Source: SHZI01 sp038214295 (GTDB lineage: Bacteria > Pseudomonadota > Gammaproteobacteria > Steroidobacterales > GCA-2729495). Taken from it: a stretch of DNA of 64,000 nucleotides. Shown in pieces: positions 1 through 8,506 of the stretch. The stretch covers positions 1 through 64,000 of the forward strand of contig JBBQSA010000002.1 of NCBI GenBank assembly GCA_038214295.1, read 5' to 3'. The notes beneath the pieces are model-generated. The model made no database searches. It was not told the origin of the DNA and saw only the letters and a program-made list of their open reading frames with translations. Both the position numbers and the translations under genes were made by a program. Position 1 is the stretch's first letter, and every line of letters begins with the position of its first letter.

Positions 1-6
1 TCCGGA

Positions 7-720
7 TCAGCCGGGCTTGCGAAACCTCAGCACGAACCGGTCCGAGTGATCCTTGATGCTCTTGTCGAAGACGAGGACGTCCTTCGGGTCGGCGGGATTG
101 GCGAGCAGGTCGGTCGCCGCGTCCAGCGTGAAGCCGGCCGCGGTGGCTTCGTCAACCACCACCTGACGTTCGATGCGGTGCAGGTCCTTCGCAACGCTGG
201 TGCCGGCGCCGGGGAGTGCGTCGTGGTCCACCACGGCGAAGATGCCGCCGGGCTTCAGTGCCCGGAAGATCGCGGCGTTCATGCGCGCGCGGTCGGTGCC
301 GACCCAGACGCTGTCGTGATAGAACATGACGCTGAAGACCGCATCCAGCTGGCCCGCGGGCAGGCCCGGGTCCTCCAGCTCGGCCACGATCTCCATCAGG
401 TTGGTGACGCCCGTATCCCGGATGCGCCTCGCAATGGGCGGATCGCCCTTGAAGCGGGCCAGCAGCTGGACGGAATTCTGGGCATACACCCGGCCGCCCT
501 CGCCCACGATCTCCGCCAGCACGCCGGCCACGTAACCGCGGCTTGCCATGAGGTCGGCCACCTGCTGTCCCGGCTTGACGTCGAAGAAGGCCATCAGCGG
601 GCCCATTTTCCGCAGTTCGTCCCGCTCCCGCTCATCGGCGGGCCGGCGGGGACTCGCGAGCGCCGTGGTGATGTAGTCGGGAACCCGGATCTCGCGGCCG
701 CTGATCACGAGCCCGCTCAC
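7..720 (-). CDS. SAM-methyltransferase-like protein (COG4798-type), cytosolic copy
   Basis: About 237 residues with a Rossmann-type methyltransferase layout. The motif I region is VADLMASRGYVAG, which lacks the usual GxGxG. Later come SVMFYHD, LKPGGIFAVVDHD and a C-terminal DRFVLRFRKPG. The GTG start at 720 overlaps the TGA of the upstream chelatase-like gene (GTGA), so the two are probably translationally coupled. A longer upstream reading exists but would run inside that gene. No signal peptide is visible, unlike the paralogues at 11059-11991 and 28611-29378. It is the last gene of a four-gene leftward operon with an FtsX-type transporter. The substrate is unknown and the degenerate motif I leaves SAM binding uncertain. 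Confidence 0.8.
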   Translation of the reverse strand: MSGLVISGREIRVPDYITTALASPRRPADERERDELRKMGPLMAFFDVKPGQQVADLMASRGYVAGVLAEIVGEGGRVYAQNSVQLLARFKGDPPIARRIRDTGVTNLMEIVAELEDPGLPAGQLDAVFSVMFYHDSVWVGTDRARMNAAIFRALKPGGIFAVVDHDALPGAGTSVAKDLHRIERQVVVDEATAAGFTLDAATDLLANPADPKDVLVFDKSIKDHSDRFVLRFRKPG

Positions 721-1814
721 TTCCCGGGCTTCGGCTTCGCCGCCGGTGCGGGCCTCGCGCCGCTGTCGGCAACGGCCTTCGTGTAGAGGCCCTCGGCCCA
801 CTGGATGAACTTCGGGTGCTCGGCAAGGCCCTTCTCCGCGAAGGTGTACTTGAGACCCCGGAGGTCCGTCTTGATGTGGGTCTGCACGCCGTAACTGGCC
901 GCCGAGATCGCCACCACGATAACGTCCTTGCCGCTCTTCGTTGCCTGCTGGATCCAGGCCCGCATCTTGCGGACATTGGATTCCCGCACCGGCACAATCG
1001 CGTCGTCCTGGATGTTGATGAGGCGCACGTCGGCGAAAACGTTTTTCGCCTTGATGCGGTCCACGTGGGGCTCAAGAATCTTCAGGTCGGGCCCGTTGTC
1101 CTCCATGTCCTCCGGGCCGTGGCCCACGATCAGCAGCAGGGAGTTCTTCGGGTTCTTCGCCACCTCCATGGCATGGTCGTAGAGGATATCGGTGATCAGC
1201 GGACTGTCGTCGAAATGCCCCGTCCAGATGAACTGGACGCCCGGGGCCTTCACCTTGGGCACGTCCATGTAGCTGGCTTCCGGGTACAGGCCGAAGATGT
1301 ACTGCCAGTGCCGGGTCAGCGTGTTGTAGCGGGTGGTCGTGCCCTCATCGAGCAGCACGATCTTCTTCGCACCGTGGGCCACAAGGTCATCGACGGCGGA
1401 CTGCAGGTGGGCCGAGTTCATCATCGACATGCCGAAGCCGATAGCCGTCGGCTGGCGTTTTGCCATAGGCTCCCAGGCCTTCTTGAGCAGGCGATCGCTG
1501 TTCTCTCCCACGCCGTGGGAGAGCACCAGCAACCCGACCGGACCCTTTACCTTGGAATCGCTCACGTACCACTCGTAGTCCGGGCCCATGGCATGCATGT
1601 TCATGTCCATTTCCCGGTCAGTCATGCCCCGGTAGAGCGCCACCTTCTTGCGCATGGCCGTGCGCATCTCGTCGTTCATCTCGTGGGTGTTCTGGTAGGA
1701 CTCGAGGCGCTTGCCCTCCCCGTCCATGGGGGGCACGGACGCCATCACGGCGGGAACGGCCAACAGGAGGCCGGCGGCCGCGACGAGCGCGCCCTGGCTG
1801 ATGCTTCGCTTCAT
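717..1814 (-). CDS. Exported CbiX/SirB-like chelatase-family protein
   Basis: 365 residues from ATG 1814, chosen because it begins a clean signal peptide (MKRSISQG, hydrophobic stretch, cut near AVMAS). The body has two halves resembling the sirohydrochlorin cobalto/ferrochelatase (CbiX) fold. One has the motif VLSHGVGEN (His about 100), the other IVGHGPED (His about 232). Known CbiX/SirB enzymes are cytosolic and insert metal into tetrapyrroles, so an exported copy is unusual. Residues about 66-76 are Met/His-rich (REMDMNMHAM), which suggests soft-metal binding. The gene lies 10 bp after the ABC ATPase and overlaps the methyltransferase by 4 bp. The family call is fairly safe. The metal or tetrapyrrole role is inferred. 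Confidence 0.7.
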   Translation of the reverse strand: MKRSISQGALVAAAGLLLAVPAVMASVPPMDGEGKRLESYQNTHEMNDEMRTAMRKKVALYRGMTDREMDMNMHAMGPDYEWYVSDSKVKGPVGLLVLSHGVGENSDRLLKKAWEPMAKRQPTAIGFGMSMMNSAHLQSAVDDLVAHGAKKIVLLDEGTTTRYNTLTRHWQYIFGLYPEASYMDVPKVKAPGVQFIWTGHFDDSPLITDILYDHAMEVAKNPKNSLLLIVGHGPEDMEDNGPDLKILEPHVDRIKAKNVFADVRLINIQDDAIVPVRESNVRKMRAWIQQATKSGKDVIVVAISAASYGVQTHIKTDLRGLKYTFAEKGLAEHPKFIQWAEGLYTKAVADSGARPAPAAKPKPGK

Positions 1815-1824
1815 GGTTATTACC

Positions 1825-2523
1825 TCAGGCAGCTGACTTGGTGGGCGGAAGACCGGTGCCGAGACGGCCATCGACGATGTGCACGACCCGGTCGGCGCAA
1901 TCGAGCATGTCGGGATCGTGGGTCACCATCACCGCGGCGACCTTGCGCTGGTGGCACTGGGCCGCCAGCAGCTCGATGATCTGGCGCCCGCGGCCGTGAT
2001 CGAGCATCGAAGTGGGTTCATCCGCGAGCAGCACGGTGGGGTCGGACATCAGCGCACGGGCAATGCCGACGCGTTGCCGCTCGCCACCGGACAGCTGGCC
2101 CGGGCGCCGGTCGCTCCGCTGCTCCATGCCCACGTCGCGCAGCAGGCTTATCGCCTTCTCCCGGTCGGCCTTGCCCGGGCTGCGGCCCCGCAGGTGCACC
2201 GTGAGCAGCAGCTGGTCGAGGGCCGTCAGGGACGGCACCAGGTTCGACTGCTGGAAAATGAAGCCGATCCGCTCGCGGCGCACGGTGGTCAGCTGCTCGG
2301 GCTTGAGTCCCGTGATATCGATGCCGCCGAGGACGATCCGGCCGCTGGTCGGCGCGCGCAGGCCGCCCACCACCGCGAGCAGGCTGGACTTGCCCGAGCC
2401 GGAGGGCCCGACGACAGCGAGGAGTTCGCCCGGCTGCACTTCGAGGGAGACGTGGTCCAGCGCAGTTATCTGCTGGTCCCCGTCGCCGAGGGTCAACGAG
2501 ACGTCGGTGATCCGGAGGCTCAT
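1825..2523 (-). CDS. ABC transporter ATP-binding protein, MacB/LolD class
   Basis: 232 residues. The Walker A motif is GPSGSGKSS, the signature LSGGERQRV, and Walker B VLLADEPTS followed by the H-loop VTHDPD. This is the compact form that pairs with FtsX/MacB permeases in lipoprotein or small-molecule extrusion. ATG 2523 overlaps the TGA of the permease (ATGA), so ATPase and permease are surely one transporter. No periplasmic adaptor (MacA-type) gene is present in the window. An exported chelatase-like protein follows instead. Confidence 0.9.
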   Translation of the reverse strand: MSLRITDVSLTLGDGDQQITALDHVSLEVQPGELLAVVGPSGSGKSSLLAVVGGLRAPTSGRIVLGGIDITGLKPEQLTTVRRERIGFIFQQSNLVPSLTALDQLLLTVHLRGRSPGKADREKAISLLRDVGMEQRSDRRPGQLSGGERQRVGIARALMSDPTVLLADEPTSMLDHGRGRQIIELLAAQCHQRKVAAVMVTHDPDMLDCADRVVHIVDGRLGTGLPPTKSAA

Positions 2524-3671
2524 CGGTCTCTCCCCAGCGCAATGATCGGGTCCACGGCAGTAATGAGGCGGATCGACACCGCGCTGCCGATCAGGCCCGC
2601 CACGAGGAGCAGCGCCGCCGAGCCCAGCGCGGTTGTCAATTGCAGATCGAAGGGGAAGCCCGCATCGGCGCTCGCCTTGAAGATCGCGCCCGTGACGATG
2701 GCGAGCATGCCCCCGACGACGATGCCACCCAGCATCAGCAGCAGGGACTGGCCGAGCGAGTCCCTGAGCAGGTAGCTGTTCGACGCACCCAGCGCCTTGA
2801 CGAGGCCGATCTCGGCCGTGCGCTGGATCGTCCAGATCAGGAAGAAGGCGCCAATCAGCACGATGGAGGTAACCACGAGGAAGGCCTGGATCGCCTGCAC
2901 GGTGAAGACCTCGACCTGGTAGGCCGGCGATGTCTGGAAGGAGCCCTCGAGGGTCAGCGTGACCGTGCCAAGCTCGTCGTCGATGGCCTTGATAGCCTCC
3001 GGCGTGACGCTCTTGTCCAGCTCGAGGGCCACGGCGCTCGCGTACTGGTAGACGACGTCCGGCAGTTTCTCGCCGGGCGGTGCGCCACCGGGCGGCCCGT
3101 AGGTCGCCTCCTGCCACTTGCGCAGGGGCGCATAGACGATCGGCGCGTGCTCGTAGTTGCGCTCGTCCCCGGTGACGCCGATGACAGTAAGCTCGGTGAG
3201 CACGCGGTCCAGCGTGATCTTGTCACCCAGCTTCACACCGCGCTGGGCCAGGAGCTTCGAGATGATGACGCCGTCCTCGGTCTTGCCGAGCGGAACGCCC
3301 TCCACGACCGGCGGCTCGAGGAAGGAACCCGGCCGCACGCCCCACAACACGAACTCCAGTGGCTCGTCGTTCTGTCCGCGGCCGTTGAAGGTGGTGTGAC
3401 CCATGGGCTCGGACTTCAGCACGCCGGGCTTGCCCGCCCAGCCGTCCCACATAGCCTGGTCTATAAGGCTGCCGCGGAAGGTCGGCGTGTCGTCGTACTG
3501 GAAGGAGAAATGCGTGACCGGCAGGGCCTTGAGTCCCGACACGTTGTTACTGATGAGACCCGCCGACAGCCCGGACAGGAAGGTCATCAGGTAGGCGACG
3601 AGCGCCACGACGAATCCCATCAGGAGGAACCGGCCTTTGGCGAAGCTGAGGTCGCGTATCGCAATGAACAT
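2520..3671 (-). CDS. FtsX/MacB-type ABC transporter permease
   Basis: 383 residues. One N-terminal membrane segment (about 15-40) is followed by a large periplasmic domain (about 45-255) and three C-terminal membrane segments (about 258-285, 305-330, 345-372). This is the FtsX topology of the DevC/MacB/LolCE class. Its 3' end overlaps the ATPase start. It heads a minus-strand operon. The 126 bp to the divergent outer-membrane gene at 3798 must hold both promoters, but I see no clear operator there. The transported substrate is unknown. Confidence 0.88.
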   Translation of the reverse strand: MFIAIRDLSFAKGRFLLMGFVVALVAYLMTFLSGLSAGLISNNVSGLKALPVTHFSFQYDDTPTFRGSLIDQAMWDGWAGKPGVLKSEPMGHTTFNGRGQNDEPLEFVLWGVRPGSFLEPPVVEGVPLGKTEDGVIISKLLAQRGVKLGDKITLDRVLTELTVIGVTGDERNYEHAPIVYAPLRKWQEATYGPPGGAPPGEKLPDVVYQYASAVALELDKSVTPEAIKAIDDELGTVTLTLEGSFQTSPAYQVEVFTVQAIQAFLVVTSIVLIGAFFLIWTIQRTAEIGLVKALGASNSYLLRDSLGQSLLLMLGGIVVGGMLAIVTGAIFKASADAGFPFDLQLTTALGSAALLLVAGLIGSAVSIRLITAVDPIIALGRDR

Positions 3672-3797
3672 GGCTGTCCGGACTCTTATCGACGTTTTAC
3701 CGTCAGTGTGTCGCTATCTTGCAAGTGACACCCCGGCGGTGTCAAATACCCCTGACCCCACTCAAGCCGCCTCCGGAGCAGACAGGAGCTTCCAGCC

Positions 3798-4784
3798 ATG
3801 CAACGTCCCTCACTAGCGCTACTCGGCCACTGCACCGTTGCCTTGGCCTGCGCGCCGGCAATATCCCAGGCCAGCCACACGGCGGCCACGAGCCTCGGCA
3901 CCAGTTCCGGCGGCGCGATCAACACGGAGTCGGCCGTCCCCCTGCAGCAGGGCTCCTGGGCCATCGGCTACCGCTACGAGCGGCAGGTGTCCGACCGGCT
4001 GACCGATGACCAGTTGCTCGCCATCAAGGAGGCGGACCTGGACGCCGACGTGCACAGCGTCGACGCCGTCATCTCGAACACGCTCCTCGCCGCGTACGGT
4101 CTGACACCGGATCTCACCATCGGCCTCGCCCTGCCCTACATCGAGCGGCAGGACGTGCGCGCGCCCGAGTTCAACGGCACCGAAGTGGAGCTGCTCCGGG
4201 ACGGCGACAGCAAGGGGCTCGGGGACGTGAAGGTCTATGGCCTCTGGCGCTTCTACCAGGACGCCGCCACGACCCGGAGTGTGGCGCTGATCGTTGGCGC
4301 CGGTATTCCGACCGGCAAGGACGACGAGAAGACTCGTGAAGGCGAGCGCTTCGAGGCTGAGTTCCAGCCGGGATCCGGCTCCTGGGATCCTTTCGCGGGC
4401 GTGGCCTACACCCAGGGCTTCGGGCGCCTCGGCTTCGACGCGAGCCTCGGCTACACGCTTGTCAATGAGGGCGCCCAGAACACTGACCTCGGGGACTACC
4501 TCTCCTACAACGCGAGCGTCGCCTGGGCCCTGAAGCCGGACGCCAGTGTGCGCTGGAACCTTGTGCTGGAACTGAACGGTTTGCACCGGGACAAGCAGCA
4601 ATCTGCCGGCGAAACCAACAGCAACTCGGGTGGCGACTGGCTGAACCTGGCGCCCGGGATCACGGTGGCCGGTCAGCACTGGGGCGCCTACGCAAACCTC
4701 GGCTTCCCCCTCGTCAACGAGCCCAACGGTGACCAGGACAAGCAGGACTACCGCTTCCTGATCGGCGTGCGCTACCTGCGCTGA
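3798..4784 (+). CDS. Outer-membrane beta-barrel protein, MetA-pathway/phenol-degradation-like
   Basis: 328 residues with a signal peptide (cut after ISQASHT or nearby). The mature part alternates aromatic and polar residues as in a beta barrel and ends in VRYLR with a terminal aromatic-x-R pattern. Segments such as GLTPDLTIGLALPYIE and IVGAGIPTGKDDEK resemble the MetA/transporter family (Phenol_MetA_deg) of outer-membrane proteins. It is transcribed away from the FtsX operon and is followed 30 bp later by the BNR-thioredoxin gene. It may provide the outer-membrane step for the same system. Substrate unknown. Confidence 0.75.
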   Translation: MQRPSLALLGHCTVALACAPAISQASHTAATSLGTSSGGAINTESAVPLQQGSWAIGYRYERQVSDRLTDDQLLAIKEADLDADVHSVDAVISNTLLAAYGLTPDLTIGLALPYIERQDVRAPEFNGTEVELLRDGDSKGLGDVKVYGLWRFYQDAATTRSVALIVGAGIPTGKDDEKTREGERFEAEFQPGSGSWDPFAGVAYTQGFGRLGFDASLGYTLVNEGAQNTDLGDYLSYNASVAWALKPDASVRWNLVLELNGLHRDKQQSAGETNSNSGGDWLNLAPGITVAGQHWGAYANLGFPLVNEPNGDQDKQDYRFLIGVRYLR

Positions 4785-4814
4785 GGCCGGCAGGACGCTG
4801 GTGAGGAGTTGTCC

Positions 4815-6428
4815 GTGAAACGTCGAGGGCTTGCCGGAAGACTGGCCGTACTGCTGGCAGCCGGCGTGGTCCCGCTGCTGGCCATTGGCGCGGCCACCGC
4901 CGGCAGTGCACCCCTCGAGCCCGAGGGCAACACGGTATCCGCCACCTTCGGTCCCGACGGCCGCCTGTGGCGCGTGGTGCCCCACCGGGCCAGCCTGGAG
5001 GTTGCCTGGTCGACTGATCACGGCGTGACGTTCAGCACGCCCGCCGTCATCGACGCCCGCCGGCAGCGGCTGCGCGTCGACCCGGAAGGCCGGCCGTCGA
5101 TCGTGGTTGCAGGCAAGGGTAACGTGTACGTGGCCTGGACCGCAGACGCCCGCAAGCCGTCCCGGGCCTTCGTCAGTGTCTCGGAAGACAAGGGCCAGAC
5201 CTTTTCGGCGCCCATCCCCGTGACCGGCGCCGGCGACGGCATGCAGATCCGCGGCCTGCTCAGTCTCGACGGGCAGGCTGAACCCCGCCTCTACTATCTG
5301 GACCCGGCGGGTGCCGGGGATCATGGCGCCGGCGGCGGCCTCATGGCGGCCCGCATCGGCAGCGGTTCCGCACCCTCCGCGATCGCCACGCGGCTGGTCA
5401 CCGGCACCTGCGAGTGCTGCCGGCTGGCGGCGGCCCGGGATCCCGGGGGGAACCTCGCCGTCCTCAGCCGCATGGTGTATTCCGGCGGCATCCGCGATTT
5501 CGGGCTGATCCGCGCGACCACGCCCGGACGCGGCGCGGTCACGCGGGTGACCGACGACGACTGGCGGATCGACGCCTGCCCCGAGCACGGCGGCTCGCTG
5601 TCGATCGGCGACGAGGGCCGGCACCATCTCGTGTGGTTCACCCAGGGTACGCGCCGGCAGGGCCTCTTCTACGCCTCGTCCGATGATGCGGGCAGGAGCT
5701 GGAGCGCGGCGCTCGCCATTGGCAACCCGGAGGCACTGGCCGGCCACGGCGACGTGATTGTTCGCGGCCGGGACGTCGTCCTCGCCTGGCAGGAGTTCGA
5801 TGGCAACCAGGCATCCGTCCTCGCGATGACCTCGGCGGACCGGGGGCAGAGCTGGTCCGCCCCCCGGCGGCTCGCTGCCGCCCGCGGGGCCGCCGACTAC
5901 CCGTTCCTGCTGGCCGACGGCACGGGCATCTACGTCTCCTGGTACGCGGCCGAAGGCGGCTACCGGCTGCTGCCCGTGACGGGACCCGCGAAACCGGCGG
6001 CCCCGGTGGCCGCCGCGCTGCGCCCTTTCGACAGCGGCAGCTTCCAGGCGCTGGTGGCAGCCCATGCCGGCAAGGCCTTCGGCGTGGTGCTGTGGTCCCT
6101 GGACTGCGCACCCTGCCTGCGCGAGTTCGAGGTGTTGAGGGATTTGAGGAAAGCGGGTCGGCAACTGCCCCTGGTCCTCGTGGGTACCGACAGCCCGGAC
6201 CGCGGCGACGAGGCCGCTCAACTGTTGCGGCGACTGGGACTGGACACGCTGGAGACCTGGACTTTCGGCGGCGCCGATGCGCAACGCCTGCGCTACGAGA
6301 TCGATCCGCGCTGGTACGGCGAGATGCCCCGCACCTACTTCTACGCCGCGGACGGCAGCCGGAACGCCCACAGCGGCGGGCTGAGCCGCGAGGATCTCCG
6401 CGTCTGGCTGGACTCGCTCGCCCCCTAG
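4815..6428 (+). CDS. Exported BNR-repeat propeller fused to a TlpA-like thioredoxin domain
   Basis: 537 residues. GTG 4815 is chosen because GAGGAG at 4803-4808 sits 6 nt upstream. A TTG at 4809 has no room for a ribosome site. An N-terminal signal segment (about 8-30) is followed by sialidase-type Asp-box repeats (SEDKGQTFSAP about 123, SDDAGRSWSAA about 289, SADRGQSWSAP about 340), so a beta propeller is likely. A cysteine cluster CECC (199-202) and a CPEH (255-258) look metal-binding. Residues about 405-537 form a thioredoxin/TlpA-like domain with CAPC at 431-434. No sialidase catalytic set is obvious, so the propeller is probably a binding scaffold, not a glycosidase. Confidence 0.78.
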   Translation: MKRRGLAGRLAVLLAAGVVPLLAIGAATAGSAPLEPEGNTVSATFGPDGRLWRVVPHRASLEVAWSTDHGVTFSTPAVIDARRQRLRVDPEGRPSIVVAGKGNVYVAWTADARKPSRAFVSVSEDKGQTFSAPIPVTGAGDGMQIRGLLSLDGQAEPRLYYLDPAGAGDHGAGGGLMAARIGSGSAPSAIATRLVTGTCECCRLAAARDPGGNLAVLSRMVYSGGIRDFGLIRATTPGRGAVTRVTDDDWRIDACPEHGGSLSIGDEGRHHLVWFTQGTRRQGLFYASSDDAGRSWSAALAIGNPEALAGHGDVIVRGRDVVLAWQEFDGNQASVLAMTSADRGQSWSAPRRLAAARGAADYPFLLADGTGIYVSWYAAEGGYRLLPVTGPAKPAAPVAAALRPFDSGSFQALVAAHAGKAFGVVLWSLDCAPCLREFEVLRDLRKAGRQLPLVLVGTDSPDRGDEAAQLLRRLGLDTLETWTFGGADAQRLRYEIDPRWYGEMPRTYFYAADGSRNAHSGGLSREDLRVWLDSLAP

Positions 6429-6471
6429 CAGGCCGCCTTGCGAACACCGGGCAGCAGGCCGGTGCTGCTCC

Positions 6472-8505
6472 TCAAAGCCCCGCCGCGAGCTCCGATCCCT
6501 GCCGGATCGCCCGCTTGGCGTCCAGCTCTGTGGCCACGTCGGCGCCGCCGATCACGTGGGCCTTGATGCCGGCCGCGGTGAGGGGGGCCAGCAGTTCCCG
6601 CAGCGGCTCCTGCCCGGTGCACAGCACGACGTTGTCCACCGCCAGCACCTCCGGCTGGCCGTCGATGCGGATGTGCAGGCCAGCGTCGTCGATGCGTTCG
6701 TAGGTCACGCCGGCAAGCATCTGCACGCGCTTCATCTTGAGCGCTGCCCGGTGGATCCAGCCGGTGGTCTTGCCGAGCCCGGCGCCGAGCTTGCCCGGCT
6801 TCCGCTGCAGCAGCCAGACCTGGCGCGCGGGCAAAGTGACCTCGGCTTGCACGCCTGCCACGCCGCCACGGGCCACGGCGGGATCGGTGACCCCCCACTC
6901 TGCCAGCCAGGCAGCGAGGTCGAGCGTCGGCGACTCACCGTCCTGAACGAGGAACTCGGCCACGTCGAAGCCGATGCCGCCGGCGCCCACGATGGCCACC
7001 CGCTGCCCCACGGGCTTGTGGCGCAGGAGCACCTCCACATAGGAGCGGACCATCGGGTGATCCTGGCCGGCGATGCCGGGACTCCGGGGCGTGACGCCGG
7101 TGGCGACCACCACCTCGTCGTAGCGTTCCCGGGCCAGCTCCGCCGCCGTCACGCGGGTGCCGAGCCGCAGACCGATGTCGAGAACGTTGAGGCGCGCCCT
7201 GAAATAGCGCAGCGTCTCGTGGAACTCCTCCTTGCCCGGGATGCGCTTCGCCATGTTGAACTGGCCGCCGATTTCCGTGGCGGACTCGAACAGGGTCACC
7301 GTGTGACCGCGCTCCGCCAGTACGGTGGCGGCAGCAAGACCCGCGGGGCCGGCGCCGACCACGGCGATGCGCTTCGGCACTGCCGCCCGGGCGTAGTTCA
7401 GCTCCGTCTCGTAGCAGGCCCGGGGATTCACAAGGCAGCTCGCCACCTTGTTCTCGAAGGCGTGATCCAGGCAGGCCTGGTTGCAGGCGATGCAGGTGTT
7501 GATCTCCGTGGCCCGGCCCGCGGCCGCCTTGTTGACAAACTCCGGGTCGGCGAGCAGCGGCCGCGCCATCGACACCATGTCGGCGGCGCCATCGGCGAGG
7601 ATCTTCTCGGCAACCTCCGGCGTGTTGATCCGGTTCGTCGTGCACAGCGGGATCGCCACTTCGCCCTTCAGCTTGCGGGTCACCCAGGCAAAGGCCGCGC
7701 GCGGCACCGAGGTGGCAATCGTGGGCACCCGGGCCTCGTGCCAGCCGATGCCGGTATTGATCAGCGTCGCGCCGGCCCGCTCGATCGCCTTCGCAAGCAG
7801 CACGATCTCGTCCCAGGTCTGGCCGTCGGGAATCAGGTCCAGCATCGACAGCCGGTAGATGATGATGAAGTCGCGGCCGACCGCCTCCCGGGTCCGCGCG
7901 ACGATCTCCACCGGCAGCTGCATGCGGTTGGCGAAGCTGCCGCCCCACTTGTCGGTGCGCTGGTTGGTGTGGGTCACGAGGAACTGGTTGATGAAGTAGC
8001 CCTCGGAGCCCATGACCTCGACGCCGTCGTAGCCCGCCTCGCGGGCCAGCGTCGCGCAGCGGACGAAGGCCCGGATCTGCCGCTCGACGCCGGCAGTCGA
8101 GAGCTCCCGTGGCCGGAAGGGGGTGATCGGTGACTGGATGCGGGAGGCACCCACCGTCAGTGGGTGATAGCCGTAGCGCCCGGCATGGAGGATTTGCAGG
8201 GCAATCTTGCCGCCGCCGGTGTGCACGGCTGCCGTGATCGGCCGGTGGTTCCGGGCCGCGCCGTGGGTCGCCAGCCGGGAAGCAAACGGCAGCAGCCAGC
8301 CCTCGATGTTCGGCGCGAAGCCGCCCGTCACGATCAGGCCGACGCCGCCCCGCGCACGCTCCGCAAAGTAGGCGGCGAGGCGCGGGAAATTGCTCGCGCG
8401 GTCCTCGAGCCCCGTGTGCATCGAGCCCATCAGCACCCGGTTGCGCAGCGTCGTGAAGCCGAGGTCCAGGGGCGCGAGCAGGTGCGGATAGCTGGCGGGA
8501 GTCAT
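6472..8505 (-). CDS. fadH: 2,4-dienoyl-CoA reductase (NADPH), FadH type
   Basis: 677 residues, close to the roughly 670 of E. coli FadH. An N-terminal Old-Yellow-Enzyme TIM barrel binds FMN. The iron-sulfur motif reads CIACNQACLDHAF, then SCLVNPRAC, supplying the four 4Fe-4S cysteines. A C-terminal FAD/NAD(P)H domain starts with VVGAGPAGLAAA. It reduces 2,4-dienoyl-CoA made during oxidation of unsaturated fatty acids. ATG 8505 lies 1 bp after the stop of the crotonase gene, so they form one operon. Confidence 0.93.
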   Translation of the reverse strand: MTPASYPHLLAPLDLGFTTLRNRVLMGSMHTGLEDRASNFPRLAAYFAERARGGVGLIVTGGFAPNIEGWLLPFASRLATHGAARNHRPITAAVHTGGGKIALQILHAGRYGYHPLTVGASRIQSPITPFRPRELSTAGVERQIRAFVRCATLAREAGYDGVEVMGSEGYFINQFLVTHTNQRTDKWGGSFANRMQLPVEIVARTREAVGRDFIIIYRLSMLDLIPDGQTWDEIVLLAKAIERAGATLINTGIGWHEARVPTIATSVPRAAFAWVTRKLKGEVAIPLCTTNRINTPEVAEKILADGAADMVSMARPLLADPEFVNKAAAGRATEINTCIACNQACLDHAFENKVASCLVNPRACYETELNYARAAVPKRIAVVGAGPAGLAAATVLAERGHTVTLFESATEIGGQFNMAKRIPGKEEFHETLRYFRARLNVLDIGLRLGTRVTAAELARERYDEVVVATGVTPRSPGIAGQDHPMVRSYVEVLLRHKPVGQRVAIVGAGGIGFDVAEFLVQDGESPTLDLAAWLAEWGVTDPAVARGGVAGVQAEVTLPARQVWLLQRKPGKLGAGLGKTTGWIHRAALKMKRVQMLAGVTYERIDDAGLHIRIDGQPEVLAVDNVVLCTGQEPLRELLAPLTAAGIKAHVIGGADVATELDAKRAIRQGSELAAGL

Positions 8506-8506
8506 G

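Noticed and set aside
3819..6371. A very long minus-strand open frame (850 codons) across the outer-membrane and propeller genes
   Set aside because: It is antisense to two genes with clear signal peptides and domains; its translation is low-complexity and matches nothing. High GC makes such shadow frames common.
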